Shown: positions 52,673 through 61,291 of the stretch, piece by piece
How the letters are laid out: every line of letters starts with the position of its first letter
Position numbering within the stretch: position 1 is the stretch's first letter
Source of the DNA: an uncultured Treponema sp.
GTDB lineage: Bacteria > Spirochaetota > Spirochaetia > Treponematales > Treponemataceae
Reading direction: 5' to 3'
Assembly (NCBI RefSeq): GCF_934725225.1
Contig: NZ_CAKVAM010000003.1
Location: 1 to 64,000 of the forward strand
Length of the DNA: 64,000 bases
Program-made: the position numbers and the translations under genes
Notes under the pieces: model-generated
The model's database searches: none
What the model was told of the DNA's origin: nothing
Seen by the model: only the letters and a program-made list of their open reading frames with translations

Positions 52673-54637
52673 TTATTTTTTTAGAGGCATAACACTCAAG
52701 TTGATTGTCTTTTCTTTTTCCATTCCGGCGGAAAGATTTATATTCCAAAAAAGGGCGACTTTATAAGTAGAAGAAGTTACTTTTGGCTCAAGGCTGTCAA
52801 CTGGGCGTTTAAATGCAATCATCGCGCAGCTAAGCCCGGAATCTTCATTCGGCTCAATCACAAAAATGCGCTTATCCGCGGAATCTTTTACCTGAATAAT
52901 TGAAATGCCCTCATCGGCATAAAAAGAATCAGGCAAAAAAAGACGTGTTTCATTTAAAATAGCTTCTGTAGAATACTGGCTTTCTATTTCAAATTTCTTG
53001 TCAAAGCGCGTCTGAGCAAAATTAAGCTCAACTGCAAAAACTGCGTTCAATTCAATCGGGCTTTCATTCTTTAAAATATACTGAACTGTAATTCCGCTTG
53101 AAGAAAAAGTAAAATTTTTTCTAAGTTTTACAGGAAGCTTCATAGAAGAAAAAAGTCCGTTTCCTTCAAGCTGAATTTCTTTTCGCTTGGATTCAAGTTT
53201 TTTTTCTGAAAACTGCGAACTAGAAAAAATACAGTTTTCAATTGTTTCTTCTGCCAAATATTTTTCAAACTTTTCAGGCTCAATCAAATGGTCGGAAAAA
53301 AATCCGCGGCTATAAAAATCCGTTCCAGAATCAAACTTTTCAATCCGGGAAAGGCTTGCCGCATAGTTAGCCCCGTTCTTTATAAAATTGAACTCAGAAA
53401 TTTGTCCGCCGTGCAAAGAAACAACCGCATTATATTTTTCCATCTGGCAAATATATTCGTTGAGCCCGTCTCCGTTGCAGTCAAAAGAAGTAAGCGACTC
53501 TCTGAAAATTTTTGCAGCTTCACGAATCAGGCGTTCAGCTTCATTCAAAGCGCGAAAAGCTTTTTGTCTTTTTTCAGCAGGGGAAGGCACTCCAAATGCC
53601 GGCGACAGATAATTTGTTCCGTCCTGCGCTTTCCAAAGCATTTCAGATGATGCAGTTTTTCTAACTTTGTCTCCGCCCTTGCACTGCGAAACCAGCATAC
53701 TGATATAAACCATACGCTCATAAAGCCGCTTGTTCTGCGAATACAAATTCAAATAGTCATGTATTGTTGGCGGAAATCCAGTTTTGTTTTCAACCTGCTC
53801 AAACGGAATCAAGCTCCACTTGGAAATTTCACTGTTCATTCCAGCAGGAATATAAGCCGGAGAAAAGCACTTTGATTTTTTCAAATACAAATATGGAGTT
53901 GTAAAAGAAACATCTTCTGCATTTTCAGAAATAGAAGAAAAGCATTGCGATTTCATAAAAGAAGCGAACTGCTCGAATGAAAAGCAAAGAGACAGCACAG
54001 GCTCAAAAAAATCATCTGAAAAAGAAAATTGCTCAGGCTTAATTTTTGAAGCAAAAGTTTTTATTCTTGAAGTCCATTCTTCAAAAGATTCATTTTCAAG
54101 CGGAATTAAATTTTTATAGGACGGAAAAATTTTTATGCTTCTTCCCTGCTCGCTTGCAATCAGCGGACAGCACTTTAAATGTTTTTTCGGAACAAGAGAA
54201 CTGTCCAGAAAAATATATTCCATTCCGCACGACTGAAAAGTTGAAACAAGGCAGAAATCCCAAATGCTTCCGAACAAAGTCATTCCGCACGGACGTTTTC
54301 CAATTGTTGAGCGGACAAGCGAATTCATTTTTTCAATCTGACCGCTTCTGTCCATTGGCAAAAGCAAAGGAAAAATCGGAGAATAATATCCGCCGCCGAT
54401 TATTTCAATCTGTCTTTTAGAGGAAAGCTCATGAAGAAGTTCTATTGATTCTGGGTGTTTTTTTTCGTAATGGGCAAGCTGCGGTCCTGAAAATCCAATA
54501 GTAAGAAAAAAATCTTTATGAGAATATAAAAATGAAAGCAATGGTTTAAAAACATTCTGATAGTTTTTTTCAAGCAAAACAGTTTCATCAGAACTTTCTA
54601 AATCAGCATTTAGAACAAGACAGAATTTACTTTTCAT
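52673..54637 (-). CDS. GH57-like protein with degenerate active site
   Basis: The 654-residue protein aligns by eye with GH57 4-alpha-glucanotransferases. IIGGGYYSPIFPLLL and GQIEKMN occur at about residues 79-104, an N-terminal catalytic-barrel hallmark. The nucleophile motif, usually TERVWEP, reads LFGSIWD (121-127), so the catalytic Glu is Gly123. The middle DUF1925-type segment usually containing QCND-YWHG reads WKAQDGTNYLSP. A beta-sandwich C-terminal domain follows. It probably binds rather than cleaves a glucan, or has a new role. It starts 9 nt after rnfB and is the last gene of that operon. Confidence 0.8.
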   Translation of the reverse strand: MKSKFCLVLNADLESSDETVLLEKNYQNVFKPLLSFLYSHKDFFLTIGFSGPQLAHYEKKHPESIELLHELSSKRQIEIIGGGYYSPIFPLLLPMDRSGQIEKMNSLVRSTIGKRPCGMTLFGSIWDFCLVSTFQSCGMEYIFLDSSLVPKKHLKCCPLIASEQGRSIKIFPSYKNLIPLENESFEEWTSRIKTFASKIKPEQFSFSDDFFEPVLSLCFSFEQFASFMKSQCFSSISENAEDVSFTTPYLYLKKSKCFSPAYIPAGMNSEISKWSLIPFEQVENKTGFPPTIHDYLNLYSQNKRLYERMVYISMLVSQCKGGDKVRKTASSEMLWKAQDGTNYLSPAFGVPSPAEKRQKAFRALNEAERLIREAAKIFRESLTSFDCNGDGLNEYICQMEKYNAVVSLHGGQISEFNFIKNGANYAASLSRIEKFDSGTDFYSRGFFSDHLIEPEKFEKYLAEETIENCIFSSSQFSEKKLESKRKEIQLEGNGLFSSMKLPVKLRKNFTFSSSGITVQYILKNESPIELNAVFAVELNFAQTRFDKKFEIESQYSTEAILNETRLFLPDSFYADEGISIIQVKDSADKRIFVIEPNEDSGLSCAMIAFKRPVDSLEPKVTSSTYKVALFWNINLSAGMEKEKTINLSVMPLKK

Positions 54638-54646
54638 TAAAGCAGC

Positions 54647-55249
54647 TTACCTTTTGCAAAACATTGTATAGCACTTTTTCCAGAATTTAAAGCCTCTCTT
54701 GTCCAAAGGCAAAATTTCTTTTTCAGCAAGAAATTCCGAGCATTCTGTTTTTTCAGAGAAAGGCGAATTGCACAATGCAATTTTTTTTGTGGCGGCAGGA
54801 ATCAGCTTTATAATTTTATGCGGACAGGAATCAATGCATTTTCCGCAGCCGTTGCAAAGACTGCTTACAACTGCTGTTTTATTTTTTACAGACAATGCGC
54901 CGCGCGGACAAGATTTTACGCAGTCTCCAAATCCTGCGCAAATATATTTGCAATTGTATTCTGTATCAAAAACTGAAAAGAATAAAGCGCAGTTTTTAGG
55001 GCCGTTATAATCAATTCTTTTTTCTCCGCAATTTTTTTCAGGCGAACATAGCACAACAGCTTTATTTTCTGTAGCAGAAGGAAATTCTTCAAAGCTAGAT
55101 TTTTCCAAAAGCTCTGTTTCGGAAATCAAAGAATTTTCAAAAGGAATTTCCTGTTTTTTTAGCGAAGGAGACAAAATGTAAAAAATAAAAACACAGACAA
55201 AGGAAACAACAATTATAAAAAGAAGTCCAAAAAGAATCGCCGCTACCAT
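54647..55249 (-). CDS. rnfB: RnfB-like ferredoxin subunit, N-terminal cluster missing
   Basis: The 200-residue protein has an N-terminal membrane segment at about residues 4-28. A linker leads directly to the VVLCSPEKNCGEK region and a dicluster ferredoxin (CKYICAGFGDCVKSCP and CNGCGKCIDSCP). Canonical RnfB has an additional Fe-S domain after the membrane helix, with a CGxCGxxGC-type motif, and is usually longer than 260 residues. That domain is absent here. It overlaps rnfA by 7 nt. In Rnf, RnfB takes electrons from ferredoxin. Confidence 0.85.
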   Translation of the reverse strand: MVAAILFGLLFIIVVSFVCVFIFYILSPSLKKQEIPFENSLISETELLEKSSFEEFPSATENKAVVLCSPEKNCGEKRIDYNGPKNCALFFSVFDTEYNCKYICAGFGDCVKSCPRGALSVKNKTAVVSSLCNGCGKCIDSCPHKIIKLIPAATKKIALCNSPFSEKTECSEFLAEKEILPLDKRGFKFWKKCYTMFCKR

Positions 55250-55803
55250 TGAAAAACTCCTTTATTCAGCCATGAAACATTCCAGCACAAAAGAATCAGC
55301 ATGATAATCGCAATGCTTGCAAGAATAAAATTATTTCTTGAGCATTCAGTTTTTCCGCCGTAAAGATCAAATTTTCTGCAAAGAGAATAAACAAAAGGTA
55401 TAAAAATAAAAAATGAAAGAACACAGATGCAAGTTATAAAAACACATTCTGCAAGCGAAGAGCTTTCTGTAATGGCAACAAAAATAAATAGAAGCGAAAT
55501 TGAAAATTCAACCGCGCTGATTTTTGTAGTTATTCTGATAATTGCTTCTATAAAAACCGACACAGGAATAAAAATCAAGAGAACCGCAAAAGGATAAAGC
55601 TCCGCAAGTTCAGCGGGAGCTAAAAGAGAATTCACAAAAAGATAAGACAAGGCTGAAACAGAGCTTGCCGTTATAAGCATTTTTATAGCTTTTAGCCAAA
55701 GCGGATTTTTATTTCCAGAAAGGAACACCGCCCGCTCCATTCCAATTCCATAAACTAAAACTATAGACGCATAAGAAATATAATAGAAAAAAACTGAAAA
55801 CAT
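55243..55803 (-). CDS. rnfA: RnfA-like membrane subunit lacking cluster cysteines
   Basis: The 186-residue protein has six membrane segments and the size and position of RnfA in rnfCDGEAB. The conserved first-helix segment (usually FLGICP) reads YGIGMERAV. The LPLITTNCAVLG element reads LLFIFVAITESSSLAE. Both cysteines that hold the membrane [2Fe-2S] cluster are therefore absent. The assignment rests on context and helix pattern. Confidence 0.75.
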   Translation of the reverse strand: MFSVFFYYISYASIVLVYGIGMERAVFLSGNKNPLWLKAIKMLITASSVSALSYLFVNSLLAPAELAELYPFAVLLIFIPVSVFIEAIIRITTKISAVEFSISLLFIFVAITESSSLAECVFITCICVLSFFIFIPFVYSLCRKFDLYGGKTECSRNNFILASIAIIMLILLCWNVSWLNKGVFQW

Positions 55804-55804
55804 T

Positions 55805-56419
55805 TTAGTCCACCTGCGAAGTTTCTATGATTTCAAAAGATGAAATTATTTTGAAAAACAATGCATTGAATAAAAGCAAAAGAACAACTGCTCCAGGAAT
55901 TGAAGCTAAAAATGAAAAAGGCAAAATTTTATTTTCCGCACTGAAAATCTGAATTTCAAAAATTCCGTTTGAAGAAGGAAAAGAAATTGTTCCGTAGCCA
56001 AAGACATCTCTTATAAAGAAAAACACAAGCGCAAATACACAAAAGAAACTGCATTTTACAAGAACATTTTTCAGTTCAAAAAGAACTGGCAAGCTAGAAG
56101 AAGAATACAAGTTTCCAAGAATAAAAGATGTAAAAGCCGGCATAAAAAAAGCAATTCCCAAAACAAATGCTGTCAAAGGAGAAAAAATTATCACAAGCTG
56201 ACGGACGAGTATGCAAAGAGAAACAAGCATAATCGTTACAATCACATTGTGAAGTTCCGCGTTAAAAAATTTAACAGCAAACTTTTTAAAAAGAATTCCG
56301 CACACAGACATAAGGTAAAGCAGAAAAACCATAATCAGTCCATAAGCAAATCTTCCGGGAACAGGAAGAAGAAGCGCAAATGAAAGCGGTATGTAAATAT
56401 AAAGTTCGTTTTTTTTCAT
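55805..56419 (-). CDS. rnfE: RnfE-like membrane subunit lacking cluster cysteines
   Basis: The 204-residue polytopic protein is in the RnfE position. The usual QxLGLCPxLA segment reads LPVPGRFAYG, and the PLIxxNC segment reads MPAFTSFILGN, so the paired cluster cysteines are missing. RnfE and RnfA normally form the pseudo-symmetric membrane core. The spacing to rnfA is 1 nt, so the two are co-transcribed. Confidence 0.75.
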   Translation of the reverse strand: MKKNELYIYIPLSFALLLPVPGRFAYGLIMVFLLYLMSVCGILFKKFAVKFFNAELHNVIVTIMLVSLCILVRQLVIIFSPLTAFVLGIAFFMPAFTSFILGNLYSSSSLPVLFELKNVLVKCSFFCVFALVFFFIRDVFGYGTISFPSSNGIFEIQIFSAENKILPFSFLASIPGAVVLLLLFNALFFKIISSFEIIETSQVD

Positions 56420-56446
56420 TTTAACCTTCCAAAAAAGCAGTCAAAT

Positions 56447-56950
56447 TCAGCGGGAAAATTTTGAATTTAGAATCGCCGGAATTTTATTTTTCCAGTATTC
56501 AATTTGAGAATTTTCTGAATTCGCTTTTATATGAGAATTTGTTTTTCCTGCAATATGCGAAAAACCGACAAACTGCGCTCCGCTTTTATCTGAAAAAATG
56601 TAAACAGCGGGAACTGGTCCGTACAAAGTCGGAACACGAATAATCACGGCATACATTTCATTTTCAGCATTTTCAGAAATCGCTTCATACACAGAGGCTG
56701 AAACTGTAAGCGCTGTTTTTATTTTTACCCAGTTTCCAAGCTGAATATTTTCAATTCCGTTGTCTTTTAGAACTTGAGCCGTTTCTTTTTTCAGTCTGTT
56801 CTTCCAGGAATTTCTTCCAAGCAAAGTGAACAAAACAAGAACTGCAAAAAAGCCCGCAAGGATTCCGCAGAAAATTCCACACTTTATAAGAAGCGTTTTA
56901 TAAAAAAGTTTTTTTTCTTTGTCTACAGTTTCAATTTCATCTTCAAGCAT
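56447..56950 (-). CDS. rnfG: RnfG-like subunit without the FMN attachment motif
   Basis: The 167-residue protein has one N-terminal membrane segment at about residues 22-45 and a soluble domain outside the membrane. Canonical RnfG ends with an SGAT-type motif whose Thr carries covalent FMN. Here the sequence stops soon after VGFSHIAGKTNSH, where that motif would follow. The truncation leaves no flavinylation site. It lies between rnfD and rnfE. Confidence 0.78.
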   Translation of the reverse strand: MLEDEIETVDKEKKLFYKTLLIKCGIFCGILAGFFAVLVLFTLLGRNSWKNRLKKETAQVLKDNGIENIQLGNWVKIKTALTVSASVYEAISENAENEMYAVIIRVPTLYGPVPAVYIFSDKSGAQFVGFSHIAGKTNSHIKANSENSQIEYWKNKIPAILNSKFSR

Positions 56951-56951
56951 T

Positions 56952-58028
56952 TTAAACCTCGCTGATTTCCTTTAGGCGCGGAACAAGTTTTTTGGAGACA
57001 TTTTCGTACAGCTTTTTATCTTCAAAAAATTGAATCACAGGAGAAATCAAATTTATAACAAGAATCAAAAAAACATATCCTGCAGAAGAAGTTCCGCTTC
57101 CGATTATAAGAAAGCCAATCAGCCCGGCAAAAGTTCCGTAAAGAATTTTTCCCCACAAAGTCATTGGCAAAGTTCCGTACCATTGCAAAAGATAAAGCGT
57201 GCAAAACAAAGTTCCGCTTGTAAGAAGAGCAAGCAAGATGTCGCCTTGAAATGGAATTCCGCCTATAAAAAACGGAAGCAAAAATCTCACCAAAAATGAA
57301 TAGACAAAAAGGAAAACTGCAGGAACAACGTAATCCACCATGTCAAACGAAATCAATATAATGGAAGAAACTAAAGTTATAAAGTTGAATCTAAAAGCCG
57401 GAATCACAGAACCATTGTCCCAAAACAAGCTCACATATCCATCTGGAATTGAAATTCCAAAAAATTTAAATATGTAGCTATTCAAAAATTCTGTAATCGA
57501 AGAATCCAATTCAAGCAAAGGAACTGTTCCATTTTGAATTAGAGAAAGAGCCGCATTTCTTGCCTGAAGATCCTGCGCAGAAACAGCAAATGGAGGAAAC
57601 GCAGAAGGATTCAAAAAATACAAAACAACAATGCAAAGCGCAACTAAATTAGCCCAGGACGAAGCAAAGTTTCCGAATACAAATTTTCCAAGAAGCAAAG
57701 TAAAAAACACAACGGCAAAAACCGCATAGACTGGATAAACAGAAGGAATCAAAAGTCCTGCAATCAAGCCTTGAATTACAGAAATTCTCCAAGTATGTTT
57801 TTCAGTCTGCTTAGAAAAATAAAAAGCGGCTTCCGCGCAAACCGAGGCAAGCAACGCAAATAAAAGCACAACAAGAGAATCAAAGCTTTTTGAAACCGCC
57901 AGCATAGCGACCTGCACAAGAAGAAGCGCAATCATCACAAACGAAATTGTTCCAAGTGAATAAGATGCGCTTGCAAACGGATTCAAAGTTATTCTTGCAC
58001 AATGTTTTTTTAATTCTGTATTTGTCAT
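56952..58028 (-). CDS. rnfD: RnfD-like membrane subunit
   Basis: The 358-residue polytopic protein follows the RnfD layout, with VFGNFASSWANLVAL in place of the usual GGxGxNPFNPA. The FMN-attachment motif SGATPL reads NGTVPL, so Val replaces the modified Thr and a Thr stands one residue earlier. C-terminal TLPMTLWGKILYGTFAGL and NLISPVIQFFE are clear matches to the family. It starts 9 nt after rnfC. Confidence 0.82.
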   Translation of the reverse strand: MTNTELKKHCARITLNPFASASYSLGTISFVMIALLLVQVAMLAVSKSFDSLVVLLFALLASVCAEAAFYFSKQTEKHTWRISVIQGLIAGLLIPSVYPVYAVFAVVFFTLLLGKFVFGNFASSWANLVALCIVVLYFLNPSAFPPFAVSAQDLQARNAALSLIQNGTVPLLELDSSITEFLNSYIFKFFGISIPDGYVSLFWDNGSVIPAFRFNFITLVSSIILISFDMVDYVVPAVFLFVYSFLVRFLLPFFIGGIPFQGDILLALLTSGTLFCTLYLLQWYGTLPMTLWGKILYGTFAGLIGFLIIGSGTSSAGYVFLILVINLISPVIQFFEDKKLYENVSKKLVPRLKEISEV

Positions 58029-58037
58029 TTTTTTTCC

Positions 58038-59312
58038 TTATAACAAAGCTATTGTCTGGCTCAAAGGCAGGCGCGAAGGACAAACGCTGTTGCAAACCGA
58101 GCAATGGGAACAGAGCAAGCTTGTAGCGCAAAGTTCTTTTGGAAGATGATAGTTTTCAACCAGATGCTTGTAAAGCAAATCAGGCGAAAGTCCTTCCGGG
58201 CAGACGTTTCGGCATTTTCCGCATCTTATGCAGTTTTTTTCATCCTGAACGCAAAGCTCCGTTGCCGGAACAAATTCCAAAGACTTTATAGATTTTGTAA
58301 TCGGAATATCCAAAGTTGAAGCCGCCATTCCTGTAATCATTCCGTTAACAACAATTTTTGAAGGAGGAATTTTAAATCCGCCGCATTGCTCAACAAGACT
58401 TTTTATGGAAGCTCCGATTCTTGCCTTGAACATTCCAACAGATTTCAAGCAGCTTCCATGCACATGGACGTAACGCTCAATAACAGGAATTCCTTTTACG
58501 ACAGCTTCAAAAACTGAAAATGCAGTTTCAGGATCTAAGAAAAGGCACTTGCTGTTTACTTTTGAAAATTCTGAATTCTTGGAAGACTTGCGGATTGTTC
58601 TAATCAAATTCTGCATGAAGCCGCAAGGATATTTTTCTGTGTCGGCATTTACGCATAAAAAAGAAACATTGCCAAAAATCTCTGCGGAAATTTCAATGTC
58701 AGATTTCTTTGGCAAAACAAAAACAATTCCTTTCGCGCTAAAAGCCTTGCAGCAAATCAACGCGCCTTGAACAACTTCCGAAGTAATTTTTTTTGCAATG
58801 AAGCTGTCTGTAAATCGGCTTGGATCTTCGTCAAACATTCTGACAATTACGAAACGTTCTTTTACAAGATTTCCGCGGGCTAGCTGGGCGCAAAGAGATT
58901 CAGTTTTTTTGCTGAATGTGTTTACAATTCCCTTCACTTTAAATTCTTCAAGTAAAGTTTCTGTGTTCAAAAAATTCCAGTCAACAGAAGGAAGCTTTTT
59001 TCCAAGATATGAAAATGCGCCGTCTGTAGAAATTTCCGCAGCAGTTCCCAAAGTTCCATCAGGAAGCGTGCATCTAAAAATCGAAACTATTTTTCCCGGA
59101 ACAGAAGAATGAATGTTCGCGCCGTCCGCAAAATTTTTTGGAGAGGCGATTATCTGTCCTTCCCTCACAATGTCGCCCGGCTGAAATCCGCAGGAATACT
59201 CCGCCTCGCTCGACTGCCTGAACGGAATTACAACTTTCCGCGGCAAAAAAGCTCTTACAGAATCCTGAAACATCGGATGTCCAGGCAAAACAAAATTATT
59301 CACAGTCTTCAT
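58038..59312 (-). CDS. rnfC: RnfC-like subunit lacking the NADH/FMN loop
   Basis: The 424-residue protein has an N-terminal barrel-sandwich region (FRQSSEAEYSCGFQPGDIV, REGQIIASP) and a C-terminal dicluster ferredoxin, CIRCGKCRNVCPEGLSP and CSHCSVCNSVCPSRLPL. The GLGGAGFPT-type loop that binds NADH and FMN reads VNTFSKKTE, and the NgaECEP segment reads RMFDEDPS. The EKYPCG element survives. The iron-sulfur part looks functional, but the pyridine-nucleotide site does not. It is the first rnf gene. Confidence 0.85.
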   Translation of the reverse strand: MKTVNNFVLPGHPMFQDSVRAFLPRKVVIPFRQSSEAEYSCGFQPGDIVREGQIIASPKNFADGANIHSSVPGKIVSIFRCTLPDGTLGTAAEISTDGAFSYLGKKLPSVDWNFLNTETLLEEFKVKGIVNTFSKKTESLCAQLARGNLVKERFVIVRMFDEDPSRFTDSFIAKKITSEVVQGALICCKAFSAKGIVFVLPKKSDIEISAEIFGNVSFLCVNADTEKYPCGFMQNLIRTIRKSSKNSEFSKVNSKCLFLDPETAFSVFEAVVKGIPVIERYVHVHGSCLKSVGMFKARIGASIKSLVEQCGGFKIPPSKIVVNGMITGMAASTLDIPITKSIKSLEFVPATELCVQDEKNCIRCGKCRNVCPEGLSPDLLYKHLVENYHLPKELCATSLLCSHCSVCNSVCPSRLPLSQTIALL

Positions 59313-59375
59313 TTATCTTTTTTCCCAAAGCTGTCCGTAAAAAACAGGCAGCAAACTTTTTTCAAAAAAATCAGC

Positions 59376-60770
59376 TTACAAACTTCTGCGCCGGTTCGAT
59401 TTTATTACGTACAAAAGCAAAAGAAAAACCGGAACAAAAAGACATGACAAAATCAAACTTGCGCTGAATCCGTCAGGCCGTCTGGAAACATTTTCCTTTG
59501 AGCTGTAAGCAACGCTCGTATTCTCTCCTTGTTTCAACATCAGCTTTTCAATCGCATTGTAGCCAAGAGATTCAACTTTTTTATCAATGCGATTTTTAAA
59601 ATCCGAATTGAATTTCATCACAATTGAATCCGCCTGAAAAATTCTGCCGTTTTTTTCTTCAAAGCGCGGAACAGAAACAACGCTTCCCTCCTGCACATTT
59701 TCAAAGCCGGAATTTTTGTTTAAGTTTTTATACGGAAACGACTCAACATTCCAGGCCCAGCAATAAAAATCTTTAAGCGAAGGAATTGAACTTTCCGAAG
59801 AAGCTTCAACAGGAACAGGAAGCGAAACATTTTTTCCAGAAGCAAAGCTGAAATTAGAAGCGAAAATAAAACAAAAAAGCAAAACAAGCAAAGGCGCAAG
59901 GCAAAGAAGCGTATGGAAAGCCGTCGCAGGATACATAAGCGGAAGCTGAGGCGCAGAAAAAATTTTTACGGTTTTAAAAGAATTTCTTGAATCCATAAAA
60001 GCCTCAAAAGTTCCCAAAAGAAAAAGAGCTGAGCAAGAAGCCAATCCGCATAAAATCATAAGGAAGCCTTCCTGCGCTCCAGAAAGCAAGGCAATCAAAA
60101 ATGAAACTGCAAGCGGAATTATAAAGTACGGATTTTTTTTAAGCACAGAAAAAGCTTTTTTTCTTCCCCAAATCCGCTGAGCCAAATAGCATGAAAGCAT
60201 ATACAAAACAGCCGCCGCCGCAATAGGATAAAACGGCTTTGAAAAAGACAAAAGCAAGCTAAAGCAAGCTGATAAAAAAAATGGAACTTTGTTTTTAGAC
60301 AAATACAAAAAAGTAAAAAAAACTATAATGCAAACAACTGGAACTGCAAACGGATACTGCTGAATTCCATCAATTCCAGCCTGAAGCCCGTTTTCCTGCG
60401 AAAGATTTTCCAAGGCTTTTATAATCTGCTGGCCTGAGCCATTCGGAATATAATAAAGCAAAAAAGATTTTGAATAGTCAAAAAAATATCCAAGCCGGCT
60501 TTTCAAATATTCATTGTAAGAATCTGGAAGAACCGGCGTAAAGTCTGAAACCAACGGAATCTGCTGGCGGCCAAGACTTATAACATTCTGGCAGCCTGCG
60601 TTTTCAAGGCACGAAAGAACTTTTTCCTCTGGAATAGATTTGTCAGCGTAAACAACTTTATAGCTGTCCCAAATTCTAAAAACTGGAATGCTCCTAAATG
60701 CAAAGAGAAAAATAAAAGCGGAACAAACCGCCGCAATCGAAAATGAAATTTTTACTTTGCTAGGCTTCAT
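59376..60770 (-). CDS. Polytopic membrane protein of unknown function, upstream of rnfC
   Basis: The 464-residue protein has a first membrane helix, an extracytoplasmic domain of about 110 residues, about eight further helices, a second soluble region of about 150 residues near the C terminus, and a last helix. A Cys-containing segment SCLENAGCQNVISLG lies in the first domain. I do not recognise the family. The ATG at 60770 begins one base after the upstream stop. It precedes rnfC by 63 nt on the same strand, suggesting a role with the Rnf-like complex. Confidence 0.75.
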   Translation of the reverse strand: MKPSKVKISFSIAAVCSAFIFLFAFRSIPVFRIWDSYKVVYADKSIPEEKVLSCLENAGCQNVISLGRQQIPLVSDFTPVLPDSYNEYLKSRLGYFFDYSKSFLLYYIPNGSGQQIIKALENLSQENGLQAGIDGIQQYPFAVPVVCIIVFFTFLYLSKNKVPFFLSACFSLLLSFSKPFYPIAAAAVLYMLSCYLAQRIWGRKKAFSVLKKNPYFIIPLAVSFLIALLSGAQEGFLMILCGLASCSALFLLGTFEAFMDSRNSFKTVKIFSAPQLPLMYPATAFHTLLCLAPLLVLLFCFIFASNFSFASGKNVSLPVPVEASSESSIPSLKDFYCWAWNVESFPYKNLNKNSGFENVQEGSVVSVPRFEEKNGRIFQADSIVMKFNSDFKNRIDKKVESLGYNAIEKLMLKQGENTSVAYSSKENVSRRPDGFSASLILSCLFVPVFLLLLYVIKSNRRRSL

Positions 60771-60771
60771 T

Positions 60772-61245
60772 TTAAACACTGAACGCAAGTCCGATAAAAA
60801 AGCCAAGCAACGAACCGATAATGACTTCCGCCGGAGTATGGCCCTGAACTTCCTTTATCGGCTTTACTTCTTCAATTATATTTTTTGCAGCAAGAAGACG
60901 ACCTATTTTGTTGAGCATTGCAGCCTGAATTCCATTTGCGCGGCGAACTCCAACGGCATCGCGGATTGTAACCAAATAAAAACCAAGTGAAAGAATAAAA
61001 ACATCGCTGTTAACGCCAGAACGAAAGCCAATCGTAGTGCAAAGCGTAGCTACAAGCGCGGAATGGCTAGACGGCATACTTCCTGTACGCCACAAAAGAA
61101 GTTCGAACAATTCTTTTAAACTATGAACTTTTCCAGAGAAAAGCTTTATAAGAGTTTTTACAAGTTGAGCAGACAGCCAGCTGAATAAGCACGCCAAAAA
61201 AGCAGGCTGAGAAAAAAACAAATGGAGCTGTTCCTTTAAATTCAT
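60772..61245 (-). CDS. Divergent PAP2 family protein (DUF212)
   Basis: The 157-residue membrane protein has the DUF212/YuiD pattern: WLSAQLVKTLIKL near the start, RTGSMPSSHSALVATL as the phosphatase-like motif, RDAVGVRRANGIQA, and GHTPAEVIIGSLLGFFIG. Relatives are linked to phosphatidic acid or undecaprenyl-phosphate metabolism. It begins the operon that continues with the unknown membrane protein and rnf. A minus-strand TATAAT ends 7 nt before its ATG. Confidence 0.9.
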   Translation of the reverse strand: MNLKEQLHLFFSQPAFLACLFSWLSAQLVKTLIKLFSGKVHSLKELFELLLWRTGSMPSSHSALVATLCTTIGFRSGVNSDVFILSLGFYLVTIRDAVGVRRANGIQAAMLNKIGRLLAAKNIIEEVKPIKEVQGHTPAEVIIGSLLGFFIGLAFSV

Positions 61246-61252
61246 GGCAAGA

Positions 61253-61258
61253 ATTATA
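61253..61258 (-). promoter_or_regulatory. -10 box of the DUF212 gene (leaderless type)
   Basis: TATAAT on the minus strand, 7 nt before the ATG at 61245, with no ribosome-binding site. It lies back to back with the promoter of the gene at 61292. Confidence 0.5.
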
Positions 61259-61279
61259 GCATATAAGCATAAATTATTC

Positions 61280-61285
61280 TATAAT
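61280..61285 (+). promoter_or_regulatory. -10 box of the pseudouridine synthase gene (leaderless type)
   Basis: TATAAT ends 6 nt before the ATG at 61292. No -35 of good match and no Shine-Dalgarno are seen. Confidence 0.5.
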
Positions 61286-61291
61286 CGACGC

